From the NCBI GenBank assembly GCA_947174415.1, contig CAMWIW010000002.1:62001-126000 (forward strand): a DNA stretch of 64,000 bases, given 5' to 3'. Numbering within the stretch: the first letter of the stretch is position 1; the number at the start of each line of letters is the position of its first letter. The DNA comes from an uncultured Clostridia bacterium. Lineage in GTDB: Bacteria; Bacillota; Clostridia; Christensenellales; Borkfalkiaceae. Shown here piece by piece: positions 8,496 to 15,472 of this stretch. The notes below the pieces were generated by a model. It was not told where the DNA came from, ran no database searches, and was given only the letters and a program-made list of their open reading frames with translations. The position numbers were made by a program, and so were the translations under genes.

Positions 8496-8699
8496 ATGAT
8501 AAAGTTTCAGGAAAGGCTGAAAGAGTTGAGAAACGAAAAGGAACTTTCTCAACAAGAACTTGCCAAAGAGTTAAAAGTAAGTCAACGAAGTATAAGTAGT
8601 TGGGAAACCGGTTTCAGACAACCCGACTTTGAAACTTTGAGTTTAATTGCAAAATATTTTGATGTTACGACAGATTATCTTTTGGGCTTAGAAAAATAA
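8496..8699 (+). CDS. XRE-family HTH repressor (67 aa)
   Basis: A minimal Cro/C1-type DNA-binding protein. The five-helix HTH covers nearly the whole chain: RLKELRNEKELSQQELAKEL, then SQRSISSWETGFRQP, ending TTDYLLGLEK. There is no extra domain, so any signal must be sensed by the HTH itself or by a partner. The ATG follows the TATAAT box by 6 bases with no Shine-Dalgarno site, which points to a leaderless mRNA. It is divergent from the unknown gene at 8111 and probably its repressor. Confidence 0.88.
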   Translation: MIKFQERLKELRNEKELSQQELAKELKVSQRSISSWETGFRQPDFETLSLIAKYFDVTTDYLLGLEK

Positions 8700-8706
8700 C
8701 AAAACC

Positions 8707-8740
8707 GCCGCGCGGCAATTATGCCGCGCGGCTTGTTTTT
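8707..8740. terminator. GC-rich bidirectional terminator
   Basis: Ten-bp stem GCCGCGCGGC around a 6-base loop, then TTGTTTTT. It sits between two converging genes. The stem nearly matches those at 10829, 11619, 14676 and 17773. Confidence 0.85.
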
Positions 8741-9929
8741 ATTCTTCTATGTTCTTAATTTCGTTTAAGACGGCTTTTATCTGCACAAGCGCTCTGTCGA
8801 GCTGTTCTTCGGTGTGAGTTGCCATATAGCTCGTTCTTAAAAGGCTTTGTCCGACGGGCGTTGCGGGAGATACGACGGAGTTAACGTAAACACCCCTGTC
8901 GAACAGCAGCTTGCACGCGGCAAACGTCTTTAAGTCCGTATAAGTATAAATGGGGATAATGGGCGTTGTGCCGTCGATAATGTCTATACCCTCCCTCTTT
9001 AAGTTGGTTCGCATATAGTTACTCAATTCGGCAAGGCGTTTTACCCTTTGCGGCTCTCTTTCCAAAATTTCAAGCGACTTCAAAGCGCACGCCGCGTTTG
9101 CGGGCGTTAAGCTTGCGCTGAAAATAAACGGACGGGAGTTGTGGCGTACGTATTCGCAAACGTCGTGCTTTGCCGCCATGTATCCGCCTATGCTTGCCAA
9201 CGATTTGGAGAACGTTCCCATATAAATATCTACTTCATCTTCGAGCCCGAAATACTCGGCAGTGCCGCGTCCGTGTTCGCCGAGAACGCCCAAGCCGTGC
9301 GCGTCGTCCACCATTACGCGTGCGCCGTATTTCTTCGCAAGCGCAACTATTTCAGGCAATTTAGCAATATCACCGCCCATACTGAACACGCCGTCGGTTA
9401 CGATAAGTATACCCGACACGGAGGTATCGACCGATTTCAATCTTTCCTCTAAGTCGTGCATATCGGAATGGTTGTAACGCAGCATTTTGGCAAAAGACAA
9501 ACGGCAACCGTCGTATATACTCGCGTGGTTTTCCCTGTCGCACAATATAACGTCGGTACGACCCGTGATACCCGAGATTATGCCGAGGTTGGACTGAAAG
9601 CCCGTTGAAAAAGTTACTACGTCCTCTTTATGCAGAAAAGCTGCAAGTTTTTTTTCAAGTTCTATATGTATATCCAGCGTACCGTTCAGAAAGCGGCTTC
9701 CCGAACAGCCCGAGCCGTACTTTTCAATTGCCTTTACGCCCGCTTCGATAACTTCGGGGTGGGAAGTCAGACCGAGATAGTTATTCGAGCCTATCATAAT
9801 TATATCCTTGCCCTCCATCGTAACCTCGGGCGCTTGCTTAGAAGTCAGCATATGAAAGTAAGGATATATATCTTTTTCTTTAAGTAAATTTATTCTTTCC
9901 TTGTCTTCGCATTTTTTAAACAAGTCCAT
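8739..9929 (-). CDS. Alpha-oxoamine synthase, serine palmitoyltransferase-like
   Basis: A 396-residue PLP enzyme of the family that joins an amino acid to an acyl-CoA with loss of CO2 (KBL, BioF, HemA, SPT). The PLP lysine lies in GTFSKSLASIGGY, and VDDAHGLGVLGEHGRG holds the ring-stacking region. Blocks IYPYFHML, GSNNYLGLT and YGSGCSGSRFLNGTLDIH resemble, from memory, Bacteroides serine palmitoyltransferase more than BioF. The start at 9927-9929 follows AGAGGTGATT; a longer frame to 9986 has no such site. The divergent SDR at 10043 could be its 3-keto reductase. Substrate is inferred; BioF or KBL activity remains possible. Confidence 0.8.
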   Translation of the reverse strand: MDLFKKCEDKERINLLKEKDIYPYFHMLTSKQAPEVTMEGKDIIMIGSNNYLGLTSHPEVIEAGVKAIEKYGSGCSGSRFLNGTLDIHIELEKKLAAFLHKEDVVTFSTGFQSNLGIISGITGRTDVILCDRENHASIYDGCRLSFAKMLRYNHSDMHDLEERLKSVDTSVSGILIVTDGVFSMGGDIAKLPEIVALAKKYGARVMVDDAHGLGVLGEHGRGTAEYFGLEDEVDIYMGTFSKSLASIGGYMAAKHDVCEYVRHNSRPFIFSASLTPANAACALKSLEILEREPQRVKRLAELSNYMRTNLKREGIDIIDGTTPIIPIYTYTDLKTFAACKLLFDRGVYVNSVVSPATPVGQSLLRTSYMATHTEEQLDRALVQIKAVLNEIKNIEE

Positions 9930-10003
9930 ATAATCACCTCTTTGCGCAATCAGTGAAATTTTATCAAATGAAAAATGGGCTGTCAACTACGGAATGTGAA
10001 AAT

Positions 10004-10032
10004 TTGACAAAATTTAAAATTGATATTATAAT
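10004..10032 (+). promoter_or_regulatory. Promoter of the SDR gene
   Basis: TTGACA, 17-base spacer, TATAAT. Only 10 bases separate the -10 box from the ATG at 10043, so the 5' leader would be about 3-4 bases with no Shine-Dalgarno site. Confidence 0.8.
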
Positions 10033-10042
10033 TTTTTCCGTT

Positions 10043-10822
10043 ATGAAAAAACCCGATAAAAAGGTCGTCGTCATTACGGGCGCGACGAGCGGAATAGGTC
10101 TTTCCACGGCAAAAATTTTTCTGTCCGATGGCTATAAAGTTTACGGAATAGCAAGAAAACCGTATACGGGAAACGACTTTACGTGCTACTCCGCAGACGT
10201 TTGCGACTATGATGAAATTAAAAGAATTTTTGCGGAAATTCACTCGCGCGAAGGGCGGATAGATATTCTCGTAAACAACGCGGGTATGGGAATTGCGGGC
10301 GCAATGGAAGAAACTTCCGTAGAGCGGATAGAGCAAATCGTGAGCGTGAACTTAACAGCGCCGTGCGTTTTAAGCGGGCTTGCCGTCCGATATCTCAAAG
10401 ACGGCGGAAAGATTATCAACGTTTCTTCGGTGGGAGGAATAATGCCCCTGCCTTATCAGGCAATGTATTCCGCAACAAAAGCGGGCGCGGAGATTTTTTC
10501 CCGCGCGCTTGCCAACGAAGTCAAGCCTTATAATATTAAGGTATGCGCGGTGCTACCCGGCGACACGAAAACGGGGTTTACCGCAGCAAGGGTTTGTGAG
10601 GGCGAAAACGAACGGGCAAAAAAGTCGGTTGAGAAAATGGCGCGCGACGAACAACGCGGCAAAAGCCCCGAAAGCGTTGCAAAGGTTATTTGCAAAGTCG
10701 CAAAGAAGAAAAACCCGCCCTTGCGCGTTACGGTGGGAGCATCGTATAAACTGTTGGTTTTTTTACAGCGCATACTGCCCGTAAAATTAGTTAATTTCAT
10801 AATAAGAAAAATGTACTGTTAA
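10043..10822 (+). CDS. Short-chain dehydrogenase/reductase
   Basis: Classical SDR of 259 residues. The cofactor motif TGATSGIG is near residues 12-19, NNAG follows, and the catalytic Ser and YSATK motif are intact. The C-terminal end is hydrophobic and basic (LLVFLQRILPVKLVNFIIRKMY), as in membrane-associated 3-ketosphinganine or acyl-DHAP reductases. The ATG at 10043 is chosen because the promoter lies just upstream; an in-frame ATG at 9953 lies before the promoter. Together with the divergent oxoamine synthase it could form the first two steps of sphingoid base synthesis; this is inference. Confidence 0.82.
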   Translation: MKKPDKKVVVITGATSGIGLSTAKIFLSDGYKVYGIARKPYTGNDFTCYSADVCDYDEIKRIFAEIHSREGRIDILVNNAGMGIAGAMEETSVERIEQIVSVNLTAPCVLSGLAVRYLKDGGKIINVSSVGGIMPLPYQAMYSATKAGAEIFSRALANEVKPYNIKVCAVLPGDTKTGFTAARVCEGENERAKKSVEKMARDEQRGKSPESVAKVICKVAKKKNPPLRVTVGASYKLLVFLQRILPVKLVNFIIRKMYC

Positions 10823-10823
10823 T

Positions 10824-10859
10824 AAAAAGCCGCGCGAGCAACAGCACGCGCGGCTTTTT
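10824..10859. terminator. Bidirectional terminator between SDR and unknown gene
   Basis: Stem GCCGCGCG (10829-10836) with CGCGCGGC (10847-10854), 10-base loop, flanked by AAAAA and TTTTT so that it works for both converging genes. Confidence 0.85.
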
Positions 10860-10867
10860 ACTTTAAC

Positions 10868-11173
10868 TTACTCATTTGCTAACAGCTTTACGCTTGCAAT
10901 AAATTCGTTTAATTCTTCTAAGTCAAACGGCAAGGCGTTACCGAGATTTATCTCTTTACCCTCACATAAGAGCTTGAATTTCAGCCAATAGCCTAAATAT
11001 CTGAAATAGTCTTCGACACTCCCGTCATCGTCTTTTTCTAAATTTTTTAATATTTTTCTGTATTTTTTACCGTTCTTTATCCAGAAATCCATTACGTTAA
11101 CACACCGTGTTGCCTTTTCTTCGTCCGAAACAGTTTCGTCCCGCCTTATCTTTCTGATTAATAATCTATACAT
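10868..11173 (-). CDS. Small partner protein of an XRE regulator, unknown function
   Basis: A 101-residue homologue of the protein at 8111, with the same RKIRRDETVSDEEKATRCVN-x-MDFW start and the GYWLKFKLLCEGKE block. The C-terminal half is acidic. No known domain is recognised. It has a good promoter (TTGACA-N17-TACACT) and a leader of about 40 bases, so unlike its relative at 8111 it is not leaderless. It is divergent from the XRE gene at 11289, the same arrangement as the 8111/8496 pair. Confidence 0.8.
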   Translation of the reverse strand: MYRLLIRKIRRDETVSDEEKATRCVNVMDFWIKNGKKYRKILKNLEKDDDGSVEDYFRYLGYWLKFKLLCEGKEINLGNALPFDLEELNEFIASVKLLANE

Positions 11174-11215
11174 TCACTTTTCCCGCTCCGAAGGTTTAAC
11201 CGCGTGTCAATAATT

Positions 11216-11260
11216 AGTGTACTTTTGTATTTATAAAATGTCAAATAATTTGAATACAAT
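11216..11260. promoter_or_regulatory. Divergent promoter region with palindrome
   Basis: Minus promoter: TTGACA at 11239-11244, 17-base spacer, TACACT at 11216-11221. A palindrome TCAAAT-A-ATTTGA (11241-11253) overlaps that -35 box and lies just before the plus-strand -10 candidate TACAAT (11255-11260). It is placed to let the XRE protein block both genes. Confidence 0.65.
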
Positions 11261-11288
11261 AGTAAATGAATAATTGACGAGGGATTAA

Positions 11289-11603
11289 ATGTTAAATAAC
11301 AAAATAAAGAATTTAAGAATTTCTTTCGGAATTAGTCAAACGGAACTTGCAAATCAATTGGGAGTAAGCAAACAGTGTATATCGAATTGGGAAAACGACA
11401 ATATACAGCCCTCGATTGATATGCTTATTAAACTTGCGGATTATTTTAAAGTAACAACCGACTTCCTGCTCGGGCTTGACGGTCGGCGCACTATTGACGT
11501 AACGGGGCTCTCCGAAACGGAGCAAGCCCATATCACTTTGCTTGTCAACGATTTGTTGAAAGAAAAGAATTTTGCTATCGAACTTCGGGCAACGGCAAAT
11601 TGA
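11289..11603 (+). CDS. XRE-family HTH regulator (104 aa)
   Basis: N-terminal Cro/C1 HTH (IKNLRISFGISQTELANQLG, then SKQCISNWENDNIQPS) ending in TTDFLLGLDG, followed by a 35-residue tail (TIDVTGLSETEQAHITLLVNDLL region) that may aid dimer formation. GAGGG lies 5 bases before the ATG. Likely repressor of the divergent gene at 10868 and of itself. Confidence 0.88.
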   Translation: MLNNKIKNLRISFGISQTELANQLGVSKQCISNWENDNIQPSIDMLIKLADYFKVTTDFLLGLDGRRTIDVTGLSETEQAHITLLVNDLLKEKNFAIELRATAN

Positions 11604-11618
11604 CGCTGAATAGCCAAA

Positions 11619-11648
11619 GCCGCGCGGGCTGTTGCCCGCGCGGCTTTT
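11619..11648 (+). terminator. GC-rich terminator after the XRE gene
   Basis: Perfect 11-bp stem GCCGCGCGGGC with a 4-base loop, followed by TTTT. Confidence 0.85.
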
Positions 11649-11676
11649 AAGTTATTTGATTTATGCCGATTAACAT

Positions 11677-11717
11677 AGCCATATAACGACGTAAGAAATT
11701 TACGCCGCTATATGGCT
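11677..11717 (-). terminator. Long hairpin after the unknown gene at 11731
   Basis: Outer arms AGCCATATA and TATATGGCT (9 bp) enclose an inner CGTAA/TTACG stem. It lies just past the stop codon of the minus-strand gene. No clear T run follows, so termination is only probable. Confidence 0.5.
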
Positions 11718-11730
11718 TAGTTTATTAAAA

Positions 11731-12126
11731 TTATACCAAAAGAACGTGCTTACCGGTTTTTAAAGCCGCCTGTATGGTTTTGCATTTATCAAGCCTTTGA
11801 AGTTCTGCTAAAACCATTTCCGCTTGATCTGCAAATACACAACAATTTCCCAATGTCGCTTTCATTATAATAGAAATATTATATGATTGAAGTTCTTCAT
11901 CATATTCCTTTTTCGTTAATTCAGCAAACAACTCGCACTTCTTTAATTGCTCTGCAATATTTTTTTTACAATACTTTTTTATACATTGTACAGCATCCCT
12001 TTCCTTATCGCTTACTGCCGGCATAATGTATCCCATAGTAAGCAAACCACAATTAATATCTATTGACATCAAATCTCTTAATACTATCACTTGTCGTTCG
12101 CTATCAGTAAGATATATTTTTGTCAT
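11731..12126 (-). CDS. Hypothetical protein
   Basis: A 131-residue soluble, Lys- and Leu-rich, probably all-helical protein with no family I recognise. The base composition is clearly more AT-rich than the neighbouring housekeeping genes, which suggests recent acquisition. GAGGTAATT precedes the ATG. It stands alone between a hairpin and a pair of stop-codon repeats. Confidence 0.7.
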   Translation of the reverse strand: MTKIYLTDSERQVIVLRDLMSIDINCGLLTMGYIMPAVSDKERDAVQCIKKYCKKNIAEQLKKCELFAELTKKEYDEELQSYNISIIMKATLGNCCVFADQAEMVLAELQRLDKCKTIQAALKTGKHVLLV

Positions 12127-12177
12127 AATTACCTCGCATAACTTAATAATAAATTGTTAACATCTTCAACGCTTATA

Positions 12178-12206
12178 TAAGATACTTGATTAAGCGGAAC
12201 GCTTAA
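12178..12206 (-). repeat. Stop-codon hairpin repeat, copy 2
   Basis: Same orientation as the copy at 12242 and 64 bases from it. Core TTAAGCG-GAA-CGCTTAA on the plus strand, preceded by TAAGATACTTGA. Lies in the 3' region of DUF1292. Confidence 0.85.
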
Positions 12207-12241
12207 TTGATTTGTGATTACGACGGTATCCGCATAAGTAA

Positions 12242-12271
12242 ATAAGATACTTGATTAAGCGGAACGCTTAA
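12242..12271 (-). repeat. Stop-codon hairpin repeat, copy 3 (3' end of DUF1292 gene)
   Basis: Read with the gene, the hairpin TTAAGCG-TTC-CGCTTAA starts at the stop codon of the DUF1292 gene (12268-12270). Confidence 0.85.
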
Positions 12272-12561
12272 TCTTCGTCCTCGGCTTCGACTTCCTGTTG
12301 ATAAAACTCGAAAACTTCCTCTAAAAGCTTTTCGTCCTCGATAGGCTCTAACACCTCTTCCTCTTCGTTCAGACGGAAAATAACCACCTCGTCCTCGCCG
12401 ATTTCCTCGTTTGGCTCTTCGGCAAGAAGAAGAGTGTATTTTTCCCCCTTGTACTCCGTTACGTCCAAAAGTTTAAACTTTATAACTTTGCCCTCGTCGT
12501 CTACAAGTTCTATAACTTCCTCTTCGAGGTCAAGCTCTTCCTCGTTTAATTCCTCGCTCAT
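12268..12561 (-). CDS. DUF1292 domain protein
   Basis: A 97-residue, extremely acidic protein. The central ELVDDEGKVIKFKLLDVTEYKGEKYTLL-type segment is the DUF1292 domain, found beside ruvX in many Bacillota. Role unknown. It overlaps ruvX by 4 bases (ATGA), so the two are translated together. Confidence 0.88.
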   Translation of the reverse strand: MSEELNEEELDLEEEVIELVDDEGKVIKFKLLDVTEYKGEKYTLLLAEEPNEEIGEDEVVIFRLNEEEEVLEPIEDEKLLEEVFEFYQQEVEAEDED

Positions 12562-12989
12562 TGCGTCCCTCCTTTTTTGATTTTATTTAAATAGCCGTCA
12601 AGAATGTTAGCGGCGGCAAGCGCGTCCACGTAGTTTTTACGCTTTTCCCTGCGCATACCCTCGCTTATAAGCGTTTCGTGCGCCATTCGGGTCGTGAACC
12701 TCTCGTCCTCGCATACGACGGGAATTGCCGTTTCGTCTTTCAGAGCGTCGATAAACCGACGGGTCTTTTCGGTCTGAACGGCTTCCGAACCGTCGAAATT
12801 GACGGGCAAGCCGCAAACTATAACCGTTGCGCCCTTCTCCTTTGCGATTGCCGCTATCGCCGCAACGTCCTCTTTAAAACCTTTACGAAAATAGGTGTGC
12901 GACGGCAGCGCGTAGGTGTTGAACGGGTCGGAGATTGCAACGCCTATTCTTTTATCGCCAATGTCAAACGCAACGAACCGCTCATTCAT
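12558..12989 (-). CDS. ruvX: Putative pre-16S rRNA nuclease / Holliday junction resolvase YqgF
   Basis: RNase H-like nuclease of 143 residues. Catalytic motif FDIGDKRIGVAISDP lies at residues 8-22; VCGLPVNFDGS and a later VCEDERFTT carry the other acidic residues. It is implicated in 16S rRNA 5'-end maturation in E. coli. The promoter's -10 box ends 6 bases before the ATG, so the mRNA should be leaderless. Elsewhere the gene often follows alaS, which is absent here. Confidence 0.93.
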   Translation of the reverse strand: MNERFVAFDIGDKRIGVAISDPFNTYALPSHTYFRKGFKEDVAAIAAIAKEKGATVIVCGLPVNFDGSEAVQTEKTRRFIDALKDETAIPVVCEDERFTTRMAHETLISEGMRREKRKNYVDALAAANILDGYLNKIKKGGTQ

Positions 12990-12995
12990 AACGCT

Positions 12996-13024
12996 ATTAT
13001 AACATTAATCCGCGAAAATTACAA
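12996..13024 (-). promoter_or_regulatory. Promoter of ruvX
   Basis: TTGTAA, 17-base spacer, TATAAT on the minus strand, with 6 bases (AGCGTT) to the start codon. Confidence 0.7.
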
Positions 13025-13114
13025 GAATAAAAAGAGGCATTTTTTTACAATCATAAAATGCATAAACGCGCACAAACTTTTAGTAAGGCGTTACGCCTTA
13101 TACAAGGAGAGAAA

Positions 13115-13315
13115 GTGGAAAAGTTTATTTTAGGTCTTGCCATAGGTATGGCAGGCGGCGCGCTTGTCGTTGCAAATAACTGTAAGCTTTTGAACCTCGT
13201 CAAGAAGAACCAAGAGGACATTATGCAGAAAGCAGAATGTTACATCGACAAAAAGCTTGACGAGCTTGAAAGCGGTTCTAAGCAAGAGAAAAAGTCCGCC
13301 AAATCTTCCAACTGA
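13115..13315 (+). CDS. Small membrane-anchored protein, YtxH-like
   Basis: The best start is GTG at 13115, 4 bases after AAGGAGA; an in-frame ATG at 13058 lacks a site. The 66-residue product has one N-terminal membrane segment (FILGLAIGMAGGALVV) and a charged helical tail rich in Lys and Glu, the layout of YtxH-type general stress proteins. Function unknown. Confidence 0.72.
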   Translation: MEKFILGLAIGMAGGALVVANNCKLLNLVKKNQEDIMQKAECYIDKKLDELESGSKQEKKSAKSSN

Positions 13316-13321
13316 GAAAAG

Positions 13322-13350
13322 AGGTATTGCCGCAGTTTGCGGCAATACCT
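13322..13350. terminator. Bidirectional terminator
   Basis: Perfect 12-bp stem AGGTATTGCCGC with a 5-base loop, followed by TTTTTTT. It ends the YtxH-like gene and, in reverse, the lipoprotein gene. Confidence 0.85.
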
Positions 13351-13357
13351 TTTTTTA

Positions 13358-14521
13358 TTAAGCATTTTTTGCAATATAGTCTTCAACGGCTTTAACGGCT
13401 TCGGGCGAATCTGTTAAGTCCGTGCCTCCAATATTTACGAGCGTCATACCCATTTCATTGAATTTAGTAAAAGTAAGCCCGTCTTCTTCTTGCGTTTTTG
13501 TTACACTTAAAGACACGCTCAAAATATAGCCGTCCTTTAAAGAAACGGAATATTTGAACGGCATTACTCCCTCCACCCAAACATCAGCGGTATAAATACC
13601 ATCAGAATAGACAAAGTCTTCATATCTTTCAAATACAGGTTTTAATTCACCCCCTTTTTCAGTTGAGCAAGCTAAACTAATCATTGGTATCACTTGATTG
13701 TATATTGCACCAGCCTCTACATTCCAAAAAGTTTCATTATCCTTGAAACTTGCTTTATAATCGATACCGTCGATAGTTACTTGATAAGTATTGGTTTTCA
13801 AACTTTCGTCTACGTCATCTGAAAAATTACGAATATCGGAATTATACCATATCAGCTCTAAAAGTTGGTCGTATATTTCGGGGTCGTAAAACTCCAAAGA
13901 CGTTAAATCGGAAAATCCGTTTAGCTTATCACTCCGCATAATAAAAAGCTGTACCGTTTCTTTATCAAAAGCGTAATAAAGACTGCTACAAGTTTTCATT
14001 TCCTCCACGCCGTTTATTGGAAGCTTTACATCGTTTAAATAATTACCTGTAACATAATTCGCATCTAAATTCATAAAATTAGCCGTATAATTTTTTAAAT
14101 CTAACGTTGCTGCGAAAGCCGCAGCCCATTCCTCTGCGGTTACCTCCTCGCCCTTTTCAAAAACGTATTCATTGACAACGCCCCCGTTGCCGCCCTCAAT
14201 TCCGCCGTCAGGCTTTTCGTCTTTGTCGCCACTAGTATTTTCGTTATCTTCAGAACTGCCCGTATCGCCCGAAGTATTGCCACTGCCACTCCCGTTGACA
14301 CCGCCTGATATATCCGCACCTCCATTCACGCCGTTGCCGCCCGTACTATCTGAAGAATCCGTACCGCCGCTTTCGTCCGTACCGCAGCTTTCGTCCGTGC
14401 TACCCGTTATCTCCGAGCCTTCCGCTTTTTCTGCGTTTTCGCCTTTGCCGCAAGTAAAGCCAAGCGAACAAGAAACAGCAAGAGCGCTTGCTAGTAATAT
14501 TGCAATTAATTTTATTTTCAT
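13358..14521 (-). CDS. Putative secreted lipoprotein with Gly/Ser/Thr-rich linker
   Basis: The 387-residue protein begins with a signal peptide and an atypical lipobox (LAVSC at residues 14-18). Residues about 35-110 form a low-complexity linker rich in Gly, Ser, Thr, Asp and Asn, as expected for a spacer through the cell wall. The C-terminal part has no domain I recognise; it reads as mixed alpha/beta. AAGGAG precedes the ATG. Confidence 0.75.
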   Translation of the reverse strand: MKIKLIAILLASALAVSCSLGFTCGKGENAEKAEGSEITGSTDESCGTDESGGTDSSDSTGGNGVNGGADISGGVNGSGSGNTSGDTGSSEDNENTSGDKDEKPDGGIEGGNGGVVNEYVFEKGEEVTAEEWAAAFAATLDLKNYTANFMNLDANYVTGNYLNDVKLPINGVEEMKTCSSLYYAFDKETVQLFIMRSDKLNGFSDLTSLEFYDPEIYDQLLELIWYNSDIRNFSDDVDESLKTNTYQVTIDGIDYKASFKDNETFWNVEAGAIYNQVIPMISLACSTEKGGELKPVFERYEDFVYSDGIYTADVWVEGVMPFKYSVSLKDGYILSVSLSVTKTQEEDGLTFTKFNEMGMTLVNIGGTDLTDSPEAVKAVEDYIAKNA

Positions 14522-14675
14522 TTTATCTCCTTTATGGACACAGCCTTATATCAAATTTTAAGTTAATTATATGATTAATTTATCTAATATGTCAATTAAA
14601 ATAATTAGATTTTCTAATAATATTCAATAATGGGAAAGCCCCGTAAAGTCTTGGGGCAATTTGGCAAAAATCAAG

Positions 14676-14701
14676 GCCGCGCGGGCTATTGCCCGCGCGG
14701 C
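14676..14701. terminator. GC-rich terminator
   Basis: Perfect 11-bp stem GCCGCGCGGGC and a 4-base loop with T runs on both sides. In the minus direction it lies after the two repeats that follow the gene at 14807. The remaining intergenic bases 14522-14675 are AT-rich and show no gene. Confidence 0.8.
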
Positions 14702-14711
14702 TTTTAGCTTG

Positions 14712-14740
14712 ATAAGATACTTTGATTAAACGGAACGTTA
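14712..14740 (-). repeat. Stop-codon hairpin repeat, copy 4
   Basis: AAGATACTTTGATTAAACG-GAA-CGTTAAC; one added T and one changed stem base compared with the consensus. 65 bases from copy 5, same orientation. Confidence 0.8.
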
Positions 14741-14776
14741 ACGTTTGACTTGTGATTAAGCTCGCCTTGCATTAAA

Positions 14777-14810
14777 GCAATTAAGATACTTAATTAAACG
14801 GAACGTTTAA
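14777..14810 (-). repeat. Stop-codon hairpin repeat, copy 5 (3' end of gene at 14807)
   Basis: A-T version of the stem: TTAAACG-TTC-CGTTTAA read with the gene; its TAA at 14807-14809 is the gene's stop codon. Confidence 0.85.
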
Positions 14811-15406
14811 AGATTGTTTTTTATCTGCAATCTTAAAAGCGCGTTTTCGTCGGTAAGGCGTTTAATGAGCAAGGTAAGGCGCTTGTTCTCTTCCTTTAAC
14901 GATGCGGCTAATTTATCGTAAAGCCCGTTTATCTCTTCCTCTATACGGCGCTGAGCTTCGTCTGCACCGCTTTTTAAGCCGCATTCGCGCATAAGCCTTT
15001 CTATCCTTTCGGGCTGTTTGCCGACTACGTTGCGGTATTTGTTCTGATAACGCAGCATAAGCTTATCGTCCCCCTTGGAAAGGTTCAAAACCGCACGCCT
15101 TACGGATACTCCCCTGCTCTTTTGAGTAAGTATTTCTTTTAATATTCTGTCCGTTTCCTCCTCGGAAAAGGGCAGTATCTTTTCGGCTTTGAGTTCCTTA
15201 CCGCTCAAAAGCTGTTTAACCTTGTCGTCTCCCGTGCTGCGAAGAAGAGCGTAATAATAATTCCGCACGCTGCCCTTTGCCCTGCCCGTCTTTTTTGCGT
15301 ATGAATCGAACAATCCCGAAAGGGTCTTGCCCTGTTTTTTGCCGTTGCTGATAAACTCAACTAATTTCTTTGCTTCTTCTTCGGTATAGCCGTTTATTTT
15401 GTTCAT
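14807..15406 (-). CDS. Putative DNA-binding protein with two SANT/Myb-like repeats and a coiled coil
   Basis: The 199-residue protein has two similar helical segments: EEAKKLVEFISNGKKQGKTL leading to GSVRNYYYALL, and EETDRILKEILTQKSRGVSV leading to RYQNKYRNVV. This two-repeat layout resembles RsfA-type prespore regulators of Bacillus. Residues about 155-198 are a coiled coil with Leu heptads. The ATG at 15406 follows GGAGGAAATATTT; an upstream ATG is part of that site. Regulatory role is inferred. Confidence 0.72.
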   Translation of the reverse strand: MNKINGYTEEEAKKLVEFISNGKKQGKTLSGLFDSYAKKTGRAKGSVRNYYYALLRSTGDDKVKQLLSGKELKAEKILPFSEEETDRILKEILTQKSRGVSVRRAVLNLSKGDDKLMLRYQNKYRNVVGKQPERIERLMRECGLKSGADEAQRRIEEEINGLYDKLAASLKEENKRLTLLIKRLTDENALLRLQIKNNL

Positions 15407-15433
15407 AAATATTTCCTCCATACGGAGTGTATA

Positions 15434-15461
15434 TTGACATAAATTTGAAAATCAATACATT
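15434..15461 (+). promoter_or_regulatory. Promoter of the gene at 15473
   Basis: TTGACA, 16-base spacer, TACATT; 11 bases from the -10 box to the ATG and no Shine-Dalgarno site. Confidence 0.6.
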
Positions 15462-15472
15462 AAATAATATAA

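Noticed and set aside
9953..10042. Upstream ATG of the SDR gene
   Set aside because: It lies before the promoter at 10004-10032 and encodes a non-conserved leader peptide.
14172..14561. Pro/Ser-rich plus-strand frame opposite the lipoprotein linker
   Set aside because: Complement of the Gly/Ser-rich repeat in the real gene.
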